This document shows positions 1 to 8,174 of a stretch of DNA of 64,000 nt, piece after piece (the first letter of the stretch is position 1; the number at the start of each line of letters is the position of its first letter). The DNA comes from Pseudomonas parafulva NBRC 16636 = DSM 17004. GTDB lineage: Bacteria; Pseudomonadota; Gammaproteobacteria; Pseudomonadales; Pseudomonadaceae. The position numbers and the translations under genes were made by a program. The stretch lies in NCBI RefSeq assembly GCF_000730645.1, contig NZ_BBIU01000005.1:62001-126000 (forward strand), read 5' to 3'. Below the pieces are notes generated by a model. That model saw only the letters and a list, made by a program, of their open reading frames with translations, did no database searches and was not told where the DNA came from.

Positions 1-116
1 CGAAAATCGGCGCCAGTATTGATAACCACCCGGGATATCGCAACGCAACTTTGGTACGCCGACCCGTGTCCAGCCCTGTTCGAAGGTGGCACGCAAGGAA
101 CAGGATGCTGAAGATT

Positions 117-145
117 GTACACAAACAAATATTTGTTATGTGTAC
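117..145. promoter_or_regulatory. Operator-like AT-rich palindrome
   Basis: A perfect 14-bp palindrome, AACAAATATTTGTT (124-137), is flanked by GTACACA on the left and TGTGTAC on the right, with one extra A (138) breaking exact symmetry. Such an AT-rich dyad stands out in this GC-rich setting and looks like a dimeric regulator site. I do not recognise the regulator. The gene it would control lies off the left edge. Confidence 0.4.
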
Positions 146-305
146 CGTTTTTCGTTTTTTTCTGATCGAACGGTCAACCTTTTGCGTGCGCCAGCGCCAG
201 GCCGTGCGCGGCGTGTGCAAGGTGGCAGCAAGTCTAGTTGGGATAGTGGGGGGTGCAAGGAGGGGGAGAGTGGTGCGGAGTTGGCCACGCATCGCGACCT
301 GGGGT

Positions 306-340
306 CGCTCCTGCCGGCCGAGGCGGGGGCCGGCGGAGCG
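306..340 (-). terminator. Hairpin downstream of ccoP
   Basis: Arms CGCTCC(T)GCCGGCC and GGCCGGCGGAGCG pair over 13 bp with one bulged base and an 8-nt loop, about 10 nt past the ccoP stop. There is no T-run, so this is a stem-only terminator candidate or mRNA 3' stabiliser for the cco operon. Confidence 0.45.
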
Positions 341-350
341 AGGGGGAGGG

Positions 351-1280
351 TTACTGGGCGGCGGTTTCGCCTTGGGACAGGCTGTAGACGTAGGCGGCCA
401 GCAGGTGCACCTTGTCGTTGCCCTGGATGTCAGCCTGGGCTGGCATCTGGCCTTGGCGGCCGTAGCGGATGGTTTGCTGCAACTGGGCGAAGCTTGAGCC
501 GTAGATGAACGCCTGTGGGTGGGTCAGGTCTGGCGCGCCCATGGCAGGGGTGCCCTTGCCTTCAGGCCCGTGGCAGGCCACGCAGTTGCCGGCAAAGATT
601 TCCTTACCCTTGGCAGCGTCGGCCTTGACGCCTTCCGGCAGGCTGCGGCCATCGAGGTTGGTCAGCACGAACGCAGCCACATCCGCCACGCCCTGCTCAC
701 CGATCACTTCAGCCCAGGCCGGCATCACGCCGTGGCGGCCATTCATGATCGACGCCTTGATGGTTTCCGGCTCGCCGCCCCAGCGCCAGTCCTTGTCGGT
801 CAGGTTGGGGAAGCCATAGGCACCCTTGGCGTCGGAGCCATGGCACACCGAACAGTTGGAGGCGAACAGGCGGCTGCCCATTTTCAGTGCCTGCGGGTCC
901 TTGGCCACTTCCTCCACGGGCATGGCGGCATACTTGGCGAAGATCGGGCCGAACTTGGCGTCAGCCTTGTCCATCTCCTTCTGCCACTCGTTCACACCGG
1001 TCCAGCCATCTTCATAGCCAGGCAGGATGCCTTTCCAGTTGCCCAGGCCTGGGTACAGCACCAGGTAGCCGGCGCCGAACACCAAGGTGCCGACGAACAG
1101 CCAGAACCACCATTTGGGCAGCGGGTTGTCGTATTCCTCGATGCCATCGAAGCTGTGCCCCATGGTCTGGTCGGTGGTCTCGCTGCTCTGGCCCTTGCGG
1201 GTCCCGAGCAGCAGCCAGGTCAGGCCGATCAGGCTGCCGATGGTCAGTACGCTGATATAGGTACTCCAGAAGGCGGTCAT
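351..1280 (-). CDS. ccoP: cbb3-type cytochrome c oxidase subunit III (CcoP)
   Basis: Membrane-anchored di-heme c subunit that passes electrons from periplasmic cytochrome c to CcoO/CcoN in the high-affinity cbb3 terminal oxidase. The 309-residue protein has two N-terminal membrane segments (about 8-27 and 57-77), as in the pseudomonad CcoP form with an N-terminal FixP-type domain. Two class I cytochrome c domains follow, with heme motifs C143-SV-C146-H147 and C233-VA-C236-H237. The start overlaps the ccoQ stop as ATGA, which indicates translational coupling. It is the last gene of ccoNOQP and is followed by a hairpin. Length and motifs match the family. Confidence 0.97.
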   Translation of the reverse strand: MTAFWSTYISVLTIGSLIGLTWLLLGTRKGQSSETTDQTMGHSFDGIEEYDNPLPKWWFWLFVGTLVFGAGYLVLYPGLGNWKGILPGYEDGWTGVNEWQKEMDKADAKFGPIFAKYAAMPVEEVAKDPQALKMGSRLFASNCSVCHGSDAKGAYGFPNLTDKDWRWGGEPETIKASIMNGRHGVMPAWAEVIGEQGVADVAAFVLTNLDGRSLPEGVKADAAKGKEIFAGNCVACHGPEGKGTPAMGAPDLTHPQAFIYGSSFAQLQQTIRYGRQGQMPAQADIQGNDKVHLLAAYVYSLSQGETAAQ

Positions 1281-1480
1281 TGCGCGTTGCTCCTCACAGC
1301 TGCACGTTTTGCAGGTTCCTGGCTGCCCGCAGGCACGGCGTCATCGACGAAGGGCAGCAAGCGCGCCTCGGCGAAGTCACGGTCGCGGTTGCGGTTGAAC
1401 ACCCACAGGCTCAGGCCGATGAAGGCGATCATCACCACCAGGGTGCCCAGGCCACGGATCATGCCGATATCCATTTCCAT
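1277..1480 (-). CDS. ccoQ: cbb3 oxidase small subunit CcoQ/FixQ
   Basis: A 67-residue single-span protein: one hydrophobic helix (about residues 7-28, starting [20 protein letters not shown]) followed by a charged cytoplasmic tail ending RSNAQ. CcoQ is the non-catalytic small subunit that stabilises the cbb3 complex. It sits between ccoO and ccoP in the canonical order and overlaps ccoP by 4 nt. The chosen ATG has an AGAGG-type ribosome site about 9 nt upstream; the next in-frame ATG (residue 3) is an equally possible start. Confidence 0.93.
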   Translation of the reverse strand: MEMDIGMIRGLGTLVVMIAFIGLSLWVFNRNRDRDFAEARLLPFVDDAVPAGSQEPAKRAAVRSNAQ

Positions 1481-1485
1481 CGCAC

Positions 1486-2094
1486 TTACCTCTTGTTCTT
1501 GATCGCGGTGCCGAGCACCTGCAGGTAGGCGACCAGGGCGTCCATCTCGGTCTTGCCCTTGACCGCTTCGCGGGCGCCGGCGATGTCGTCGTCGGTGTAG
1601 GGCACGCCGAGGGTGCGCAGGGTGCGCATCTTGGTATCGGTGTGGCTGTTGTCGACCTGCTGGGCAACCAGCCATGGGTAGGCCGGCATCTTCGATTCCG
1701 GCACCACGTTGCGCGGGTTGTACAGGTGCGCCCGGTGCCAGTCGTCCGAGTAGCGGCCGCCCACGCGGGCCAGGTCCGGCCCGGTACGCTTGGAGCCCCA
1801 CAGGAACGGGTGGTCCCAGACGCTTTCACCGGCTACCGAGTAGTGGCCATAGCGTTCGGTTTCGGCGCGGAACGGGCGGATCATCTGCGAGTGGCAACCT
1901 ACGCAGCCCTCGCGGATGTAGATGTCGCGGCCTTCGAGCTGCAGGGCGGTGTAGGGCTTCATGCCTTCCACCGGCTTGTTGGTGACGTCCTGGAAGAACA
2001 GCGGGACGATCTGGGTAAGGCCGCCGATACTGACGGCGAACACCATCAGCAGGGCCAGCAGGCCAACGTTTTTCTCGATGACTTCATGTTTCAT
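1486..2094 (-). CDS. ccoO: cbb3-type cytochrome c oxidase subunit II (CcoO)
   Basis: Mono-heme cytochrome c subunit anchored by one N-terminal membrane helix (about residues 11-33). The heme c motif C64-VG-C67-H68 falls in the conserved context [14 protein letters not shown], and the methionine-containing segment [10 protein letters not shown] follows. The 202-residue length fits the family. The start MKHEVIEKN was preferred over an ATG ten codons upstream because it matches the usual CcoO N-terminus and has a GGAG-type site (ccttgaggagacctgcctg) before it. It lies 13 nt after ccoN in the same operon. Confidence 0.97.
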   Translation of the reverse strand: MKHEVIEKNVGLLALLMVFAVSIGGLTQIVPLFFQDVTNKPVEGMKPYTALQLEGRDIYIREGCVGCHSQMIRPFRAETERYGHYSVAGESVWDHPFLWGSKRTGPDLARVGGRYSDDWHRAHLYNPRNVVPESKMPAYPWLVAQQVDNSHTDTKMRTLRTLGVPYTDDDIAGAREAVKGKTEMDALVAYLQVLGTAIKNKR

Positions 2095-2107
2095 CAGGCA
2101 GGTCTCC

Positions 2108-3532
<1,425 letters not shown>

Positions 3533-3581
3533 GTATGGGTTCCCATCCACGGTTATTGGCAGGCTATACAGCGAGGCAAGC

Positions 3582-4277
3582 ATGATTAATGGGCAAAATG
3601 CCTGCATTGACGGGGATCAATGGGCGAAGGTCGGAAATGTCCCAGGCTTGCGCTGCGATCCTGCACAGCTGCAGGGCAGTGGCAGGTACCGGGCTTGCCT
3701 GATCCTTGCCCACGGTGCAGGCGCACCGATGGACAGCGGGTTCATGGACGAAATGGCGCAAAGGCTTGCGGCGCTTGGGGTAGCGGTAGTGCGCTTCGAG
3801 TTCCCCTACATGGCGCAGCGGCGCCAGGGCGGCAGCAAGCGCCCGCCTAACCCGCAACAGGTATTGCTTGATTGCTGGCGTGAGGTGTATGCGCAGGTGC
3901 GACCATTAGTCACAGGAACATTGGCCATTGGCGGCAAGTCCATGGGCGGGCGCATGGCCAGCCTGGTGGCCGATGAACTGGGTGCAGATAGGTTGGTGTG
4001 CCTGGGTTACCCGTTCTATGCGGCGGGTAAACCGGAGAAGCCGCGGGTGGAGCATCTGGCCGCATTGAAGACGCCGACCCTGATCGTGCAGGGCGAGCGG
4101 GACGCGCTGGGTAACCGGGAGGCGGTGGCCGGTTACAGGTTATCGCCCGCCATCGAGGTCAGCTGGCTGACCGCTGCCGATCACGACCTGAAACCCCTGC
4201 GTGCCTCAGGCTTCACCCACGACCAGCACCTGCAGGCGGCCGCCCGGCTAACCGCAGAATTCCTGATCCGCCCGTAG
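3582..4277 (+). CDS. Alpha/beta hydrolase, dienelactone hydrolase/KANL3-Tex30-like
   Basis: Small soluble serine hydrolase of unknown substrate. Visible features: the N-terminal strand and oxyanion region [13 protein letters not shown], the nucleophile elbow GGKSMGG (Ser about residue 120), an acid in QGERDALG and the catalytic His in AADHDLKP. The triad is complete. The start is uncertain. ATG 3582 has a GAGG site 6 nt upstream but gives 36 residues before the first strand and places the ANR box inside the coding sequence. A TTG at 3648 would leave the box intergenic and give a length nearer family norms. Divergent from ccoN, convergent with ppnP. Confidence 0.85.
   Translation: MINGQNACIDGDQWAKVGNVPGLRCDPAQLQGSGRYRACLILAHGAGAPMDSGFMDEMAQRLAALGVAVVRFEFPYMAQRRQGGSKRPPNPQQVLLDCWREVYAQVRPLVTGTLAIGGKSMGGRMASLVADELGADRLVCLGYPFYAAGKPEKPRVEHLAALKTPTLIVQGERDALGNREAVAGYRLSPAIEVSWLTAADHDLKPLRASGFTHDQHLQAAARLTAEFLIRP
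3607..3620 (-). promoter_or_regulatory. ANR/FNR-type box upstream of ccoN
   Basis: On the minus strand the sequence is TTGATCCCCGTCAA, which matches the FNR/ANR consensus TTGAT-N4-ATCAA at 9 of 10 fixed positions. Its centre (3613.5) is about 81 nt from the ccoN start; a class II site centred at -41.5 would put transcription start near 3572, with a TAATCA-like -10 element around 3582-3588. This fits the known oxygen-responsive control of cbb3 operons in pseudomonads. Confidence 0.8.
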
Positions 4278-4279
4278 GG

Positions 4280-4314
4280 GCGACCGGAGGTCGCGATGGC
4301 CTGCGCAGCAGGCC
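4280..4314. terminator. Paired hairpins between convergent genes
   Basis: Two adjacent stem-loops occupy the short gap between the hydrolase and ppnP: GCGACC-GGA-GGTCGC (4280-4294) and GGCCTGC-GCA-GCAGGCC (4298-4314). No T-run follows on either strand. Their position between converging genes suggests bidirectional termination. Confidence 0.45.
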
Positions 4315-4331
4315 CCCGCGAACGCGCTGGA

Positions 4332-4616
4332 TCAGTCGCGGTATTCACACAGGTAAGCGGTATCTACCGCTACCTTCAACTGGAACTTGCTGTCTGCCGG
4401 CACATTGAACTTGTCGCCCGCCTTGAAGGTTTCCCAGCTGTCACTGCCTGGCAGCTTGACCGTGAGTGCGCCCGACACCACGTGCATGATTTCGCGCTTG
4501 GCCGTACCGAATTCGTATTCGCCTGCCGCCATCACCCCAACGGTGGCCGGGCCTTCCTCGCCCGTGAAGGCGATCGACTTGACGGTGCCGTTGAAGTACT
4601 CGTTGACCTTGAACAT
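4332..4616 (-). CDS. ppnP: Pyrimidine/purine nucleoside phosphorylase PpnP (DUF1255, YaiE-like)
   Basis: Small cupin-fold enzyme that phosphorolyses nucleosides to free base plus ribose-1-phosphate. The 94-residue protein begins [17 protein letters not shown] and contains the cupin strand [18 protein letters not shown], both typical of the YaiE/PpnP family. The start was set at MFKVNEY, where GGAG stands 6 nt upstream, rather than at an ATG 23 codons earlier that would add an unrelated hydrophobic stretch. Monocistronic by spacing: it converges with the hydrolase and follows the exonuclease by 91 nt on the same strand. Confidence 0.93.
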   Translation of the reverse strand: MFKVNEYFNGTVKSIAFTGEEGPATVGVMAAGEYEFGTAKREIMHVVSGALTVKLPGSDSWETFKAGDKFNVPADSKFQLKVAVDTAYLCEYRD

Positions 4617-4707
4617 GGGCGACTCCAGAAAAAAGAAGTGGGCAAAAAGGCTGGCCAGTATGCCCAAGGCCAAAGGCCCCGTCATCTGCTTTGAACGGCA
4701 GCGCAGG

Positions 4708-5253
4708 TCAACCGGCTGGCAGGCTCAACGGCAGCAGCCGTGCGGTGTTGCGCGCATCTTCCAGGGCCCGGTGCTGCTGCCCGCAGAAGTGCATGCCGGC
4801 CATCTGCAAGGCGCTGTTGAGCCCCGTGGGCCGTTGCAGGTGGCGAGCTTTGGCAAAGCGCTGCTTGAGGTTGATGTGCGGCAGGGCGCGCAGCAGGCTG
4901 TCGAGGCCGTGCTGCTGCCACTCCTGGGCCAGTTGCTGGCGGTCGTAGTCACCCCAGCTCACCCACGCCTGCAATTGCTCGCGGTGATGCCCCAGCCAGC
5001 GCTCGAAGCTTGCCCATACCTCGGTGAACGGTGCCGCGGTGTCCACGTTGGCCTGGCTGATGTGGGTCAGCTGCCGGCAGAACGGTGTCAGCTGCGGCCT
5101 GCGCCGGGGCCGCACGAAGCGCTGGAAGTGGTCCACCTCACGGCCTTCACGGGTCACCAGGCTTGCGCCGATTTCAATCACTTCCATGTCTGCGACTGGC
5201 CAGCCGCCGTCGTCTGTCGTCGCTTCCAGGTCGATCACCAACCAATGGCCCAT
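4708..5253 (-). CDS. 3'-5' exonuclease, DEDDh family (ERI1-like)
   Basis: Single-domain 181-residue exonuclease of the DnaQ-like superfamily. The catalytic set is visible: D8 and E10 in VIDLEAT, D102 in SWGDYD, and H161 and D166 in [11 protein letters not shown], the DEDDh arrangement. The segment [12 protein letters not shown] and the compact length resemble the eukaryotic-like ERI1/inhibitor-of-KinA-type bacterial exonucleases rather than DnaQ epsilon or RNase T. The substrate (RNA or DNA) cannot be decided here. It is divergent from the solute-binding gene across a 162-nt gap. Confidence 0.88.
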   Translation of the reverse strand: MGHWLVIDLEATTDDGGWPVADMEVIEIGASLVTREGREVDHFQRFVRPRRRPQLTPFCRQLTHISQANVDTAAPFTEVWASFERWLGHHREQLQAWVSWGDYDRQQLAQEWQQHGLDSLLRALPHINLKQRFAKARHLQRPTGLNSALQMAGMHFCGQQHRALEDARNTARLLPLSLPAG

Positions 5254-5415
5254 ACCAGGCTCCCTTGCAGATCCTGCTAGAGCGTAGCCAAAGTCCGGCG
5301 TTCAGGCACCCCCTGGCATTTTGCCGCCTGCTTTGGCATAAAGGCCAGGTTTCGGCAGTTGTGCCGCCCCTGGAAAGCGCCTAGCTTAGGCATACCCAGG
5401 CATCCAACGTGATGA

Positions 5416-6225
5416 GTGTCCGTCTTGACTCCAGCGCCCGGCCTTAAGGCCCTGTCGACCTTGCTGCTGTTTGCCGCGATCTGGCTGGCGGCACCGGCAT
5501 GGGCTGCCGAGCAGGTCGAGGTCAGGGTCGGGGCTGCGCATTTTCCCCCTTATACCGTGCGCCCCGAGCAGGGCGCCGGTGCCGGCCTGCTGGTGCAACT
5601 GATCGACGCCCTCAACCGCCTGCAGCCTGGCTATCGGTTCGTGCTGGTGCCCACCTCCGTGCAGCGCCGCTTCAGCGACCTCAAGCAGGGCCGCACCGAC
5701 ATGGCCATTTTCGAAAACCCGCAATGGGGCTGGGCACAGGTGCCGCACCAGGCCGTGGACATGGGCCTGGAAGACGCGGAGGTGTTCGTTGCCCGCACCA
5801 GCAGCGCGCAAAGCCCTGGCTATTTCGACGACCTGCGGGGCAAACGCCTGGCCTTGTTCAACGGCTACCACTACGCATTCGCCGGGTTCAACCCCGACCC
5901 CGGCTACCTGCGCAATGCGTTCAATGCCACGCTCACCTACTCCCATGACAGCAACCTGCTGATGGTGCAGGCGGGGCGGGCCGACATTGCCCTGGTGACC
6001 CGCTCGTTCTTCAACGACTTCATCGCCCGCAACCCGGCCAGCCGCGCGCAACTGCTGCCTTCGCAGCGCATCGACCAGCTGTACCACCACTATGCGCTGC
6101 TGCGCCCCGGCGCGCCGATACCGGCGCAATCGTTTGCCGGGCTGCTGCAGGTGCTGCGCGACAATGGCCAACTGGGCCGCATCTTCGAGCCCTACGGCAT
6201 ACAGCTCACGCCCGAACTCCACTAA
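5416..6225 (+). CDS. Periplasmic solute-binding protein, family 3-like, orphan
   Basis: A 269-residue secreted protein with a signal peptide (about residues 1-30, hydrophobic core LSTLLLFAAIWLAAPAWA, cleavage before AEQVEV) and the type II periplasmic binding fold seen in family 3 solute-binding proteins: VRVGAAHFPPYTVRPE, LVQLIDALNRL, QGRTDMAIFENPQWG, and RADIALVTRSFFNDF. There is no permease or ATPase beside it, so transport is not implied; it may be an orphan sensor or chaperone of unknown ligand. The start used is GTG 5416; a TTG at 5425 is possible. Its stop codon lies inside the IS box of the next gene. Confidence 0.8.
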   Translation: MSVLTPAPGLKALSTLLLFAAIWLAAPAWAAEQVEVRVGAAHFPPYTVRPEQGAGAGLLVQLIDALNRLQPGYRFVLVPTSVQRRFSDLKQGRTDMAIFENPQWGWAQVPHQAVDMGLEDAEVFVARTSSAQSPGYFDDLRGKRLALFNGYHYAFAGFNPDPGYLRNAFNATLTYSHDSNLLMVQAGRADIALVTRSFFNDFIARNPASRAQLLPSQRIDQLYHHYALLRPGAPIPAQSFAGLLQVLRDNGQLGRIFEPYGIQLTPELH

Positions 6226-6246
6226 ATTCGGCCTTGGCGCCCTCGT
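6222..6246 (+). promoter_or_regulatory. PvdS iron-starvation box for the acetyltransferase gene
   Basis: CTAAAT at 6222-6227, 16 nt, then CGT at 6244-6246, the spacing known for the PvdS-recognised IS box (TAAAT-N16-CGT). The box overlaps the TAA stop of the upstream binding-protein gene. Transcription would start about 8 nt downstream and give a leader of roughly 35-40 nt before the acetyltransferase ATG. Confidence 0.85.
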
Positions 6247-6289
6247 TCTGGACTGTGAGCCCACTTTTCCACTTCAGCGAGCTACGCCC

Positions 6290-7300
6290 ATGCCTTTTGA
6301 TGCCACTTCGCAGCCCTTGTCACCCCCCCGTTGGCGCAGCCTTGATGGCCAGGAGGGGGATAACCGGTTGAGCCTGTCTCTACAGGGGCTGCCATTGATT
6401 CAGTTGCGTGTGCAGCCTGGTGAGCCGCTTGCCGTTCAGCTGGAACACGCATGCACCGAGCGGCCCTACCAGGCGCTGTGGGCCGCATGCTACTGGTTGC
6501 TGTCACGCAACCCGGCTTGCCAGCGGCTGGCCTGGCAGATCCCCGAATTGCCCGTGCAGGCCCTTGCCAGCGGCCTGTTGCGCCAAGAGCAGCCGGGCCA
6601 CTATGTGTGCGAGCGCGGGATGTTTTGGCAATTGCCGCAGCCATGGCTGGGCGAGTCGGTGGCACCGGTGTACCCGCAGCAGTTGCGCATCACCGATGGC
6701 AAGCGCCACCCCCAGCGCGCGCCTAAGCCGCGGGGGGAAGTGTACCGGCGCTTCGATGCGCGGCTGGGCAGTTGGGTGTCGTTGCGTACCCTGGAAATCG
6801 AGCACGACCTGGAGCGCTTCAACCGCTGGCAGAACGACCCGCGGGTAGAGGCGTTCTGGCAGGAAGGCGGCACGCTGGCGCAGCACCGCGAATACCTGGG
6901 CAAGCTGGACGCCGACCCGCATACCTTGACGCTGATCGGCTGCTTCGACGACGAGCCGTTCGCTTACTTCGAAGCCTATTGGGCCAAGGAAGACCGCATC
7001 GCGCCGTTCTACCCGGCCGATGACTACGACCGCGGCATCCACATGCTGGTGGGCGAACAGCGCCACCGCGGCCCGCACAAGGTCGCCAGCTGGCTATCGG
7101 CGCTGGTGCACTACCTGTTCCTGGACGACCCCCGCACCCAGCGGGTAGTGGCCGAGCCGCGTGCCGACAATGCCAGGATGATTGGCTACATGCATGACCA
7201 GTGCTTCCACTGCGACAAGGAATTCGACTTCCCGCACAAGCGCGCCGCGCTGATGATTCTGGGGCGGGAGCGTTTTTTTGAGCGTTGTGACCTGGTTTGA
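6290..7300 (+). CDS. GNAT-family siderophore acetyltransferase (IucB/PvdYII-like)
   Basis: A 336-residue protein with an N-terminal region of about 160 residues and a C-terminal GNAT domain of the IucB/RhbD/MbtK type, which acylates N6- or N5-hydroxylated amines in hydroxamate siderophores. Motifs: LERFNRWQNDPRVEAFWQE, FAYFEAYWAKEDRIAPFY, GEQRHRGPHKV (acyl-CoA loop), and ADNARMIGYM. PvdYII in some pseudomonads acetylates N5-hydroxyornithine. Since a PvdS box precedes this gene and two downstream A domains read as hydroxyornithine-type, the likely product is N5-acetyl-N5-hydroxyornithine; that assignment is inference. The start MPFDATS was chosen by spacing from the promoter. It converges with pvdS. 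Confidence 0.85.
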   Translation: MPFDATSQPLSPPRWRSLDGQEGDNRLSLSLQGLPLIQLRVQPGEPLAVQLEHACTERPYQALWAACYWLLSRNPACQRLAWQIPELPVQALASGLLRQEQPGHYVCERGMFWQLPQPWLGESVAPVYPQQLRITDGKRHPQRAPKPRGEVYRRFDARLGSWVSLRTLEIEHDLERFNRWQNDPRVEAFWQEGGTLAQHREYLGKLDADPHTLTLIGCFDDEPFAYFEAYWAKEDRIAPFYPADDYDRGIHMLVGEQRHRGPHKVASWLSALVHYLFLDDPRTQRVVAEPRADNARMIGYMHDQCFHCDKEFDFPHKRAALMILGRERFFERCDLV

Positions 7301-7305
7301 GTGAG

Positions 7306-7339
7306 CGGGCGCGCAGCGCGATGCGCTGCGCGGCGCCCG
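7306..7339. terminator. Strong hairpin between convergent acetyltransferase and pvdS
   Basis: Left arm CGGGCGCGCAGCGC and right arm GCGCTGCGCGGCGCCCG pair over 14 bp with a 2-nt bulge and a GAT loop. It fills nearly the whole 40-nt gap between the two stop codons and likely ends transcription in both directions, though no T-run follows. Confidence 0.6.
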
Positions 7340-7340
7340 T

Positions 7341-7871
7341 TCAACCTTGACGGCTGGCCGTTTTGCGGCAATGCACCAACGCGTCGCGAATCATGAAATT
7401 GACCAGGGTAGGGGAGACGCCCAGCTCCTTGGCGATGTCCTTCTGCGGCACACCGTGCAGGCGGTACATCTCGAACGCATAGCGGGTGCGTTGTGGCAGC
7501 TCGTTCAAGGCCTGGGCGATGTCGTCGAGCGCTGCCCGGTTGATATGGGTGGCTTCGGGCGAGGCATTCTGGATGACCACGTTCAGGCCCTCTTCCTCGC
7601 TGCCGGAATACCTCAGCTCCATTGCCTGCTTGCGGTAATGGTCAATGGCCAGGTTGCGCACGATCTGGAACAGGTAGCTGAGCTGCGCCTTGAACGAGGA
7701 GGTGATCTGTGGCGCGCTGCCAAGCCTGAAAAACGCGTCCTGTACCACGTCTTCGGCGCGTGAACGGCAGCCGGTAATGCGTGCAGCTATCTTCAGCAGG
7801 ATGTTGCGGTTGTCGACGAAGGCCTGGAGTAATGGTGAATCGCACTTACTTGTGGATAGTTGTTCCGCCAT
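7341..7871 (-). CDS. pvdS: Extracytoplasmic-function sigma factor PvdS (PfrI)
   Basis: Iron-starvation sigma factor that directs RNA polymerase to IS-box promoters of pyoverdine genes. The 176-residue protein closely follows the known PvdS sequence: LLQAFVDNRNILLKIAARIT at the N-terminus, region 2 with GCRSRAEDVVQDAFFRL and SYLFQIVRNLAIDHYRKQ, and region 4 with ELPQRTRYAFEMYRLHGV followed by the helix-turn-helix VPQKDIAKELGVSPTLVNFM. The start MAEQLST was chosen over an ATG three codons earlier by match to PvdS and an AAGG site 8 nt upstream. Its promoter is overlaid by a Fur box. At least five promoters in this window carry its target motif. Confidence 0.98.
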   Translation of the reverse strand: MAEQLSTSKCDSPLLQAFVDNRNILLKIAARITGCRSRAEDVVQDAFFRLGSAPQITSSFKAQLSYLFQIVRNLAIDHYRKQAMELRYSGSEEEGLNVVIQNASPEATHINRAALDDIAQALNELPQRTRYAFEMYRLHGVPQKDIAKELGVSPTLVNFMIRDALVHCRKTASRQG

Positions 7872-7938
7872 GGAAATCACCTTGTCACAGAAGGGAAAGG
7901 GCGCACTGAAACTTCAGATGCGTCCTAAGACGTGCGAC

Positions 7939-7967
7939 AAGCTATTCAGAATGATAATGATTGTCAA
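7939..7967 (-). promoter_or_regulatory. Sigma-70 promoter of pvdS
   Basis: Minus strand: a perfect -35 hexamer TTGACA (7962-7967), 17-nt spacer, and -10 TAGCTT (7939-7944). The Fur box covers part of the -35 and most of the spacer, so Fur-Fe binding would block polymerase. The leader to the pvdS ATG is about 60 nt. Confidence 0.7.
7947..7965. promoter_or_regulatory. Fur box
   Basis: CAGAATGATAATGATTGTC matches the 19-bp Fur consensus GATAATGATAATCATTATC at 15 of 19 positions. It sits on the pvdS promoter, consistent with direct iron repression of pvdS known in pseudomonads. Confidence 0.85.
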
Positions 7968-8060
7968 ATACGAAACGAAATTAGTATCTGTATTTTTCAG
8001 TTCTAAGCCAGGCCCTGCCTGAGGGGCGCCTGCTCGGGCCCGCGCACGGGGCAACACCCG

Positions 8061-8085
8061 CTAATTTCTGCCCCTGCCTATCCGT
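8061..8085 (+). promoter_or_regulatory. PvdS iron-starvation box for pvdL
   Basis: CTAATT (8061-8066), 16 nt, CGT (8083-8085). One mismatch from TAAAT. It predicts a start near 8093 and a leader of about 80 nt to the pvdL ATG at 8175, which supports that start over the in-frame ATG at 8112. Confidence 0.82.
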
Positions 8086-8174
8086 TCCCCTGTGTACATC
8101 CCCGGCCGCCCATGCTGCCCGCCCTGGTGGCGGTGCAACCGGCCCGCCCACCCAGACACCGGCAGGAACACCCC

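Larger units (their letters stand above)
1..350. other. Left-edge intergenic region, no gene seen
   Basis: No ORF here has a credible start, codon use or recognisable product; those that exist are short and overlap each other. The stretch holds a terminator-like hairpin next to ccoP and an AT-rich operator-like palindrome near 117-145, both listed separately. The palindrome suggests a promoter for a gene beyond the left edge. In related pseudomonads a second cbb3 operon lies beside the first, so ccoN2 is one candidate; this is inference. Confidence 0.5.

Noticed and set aside
162..180. TTGACCGTTCGATCAG-like sequence as a second ANR box
   Set aside because: The half-sites TTGA and TCAG are 8 nt apart instead of 6, so the spacing does not match ANR/FNR.
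519..1502. 327-codon plus-strand ORF across ccoP/ccoQ
   Set aside because: Antisense shadow of well-supported cco genes; no domain and no start signal.
8112..8174. Longer pvdL N-terminus from ATG 8112
   Set aside because: The extra 21 residues do not match PvdL N-termini, the ATG lacks a ribosome site, and it lies only ~20 nt from the predicted transcription start.
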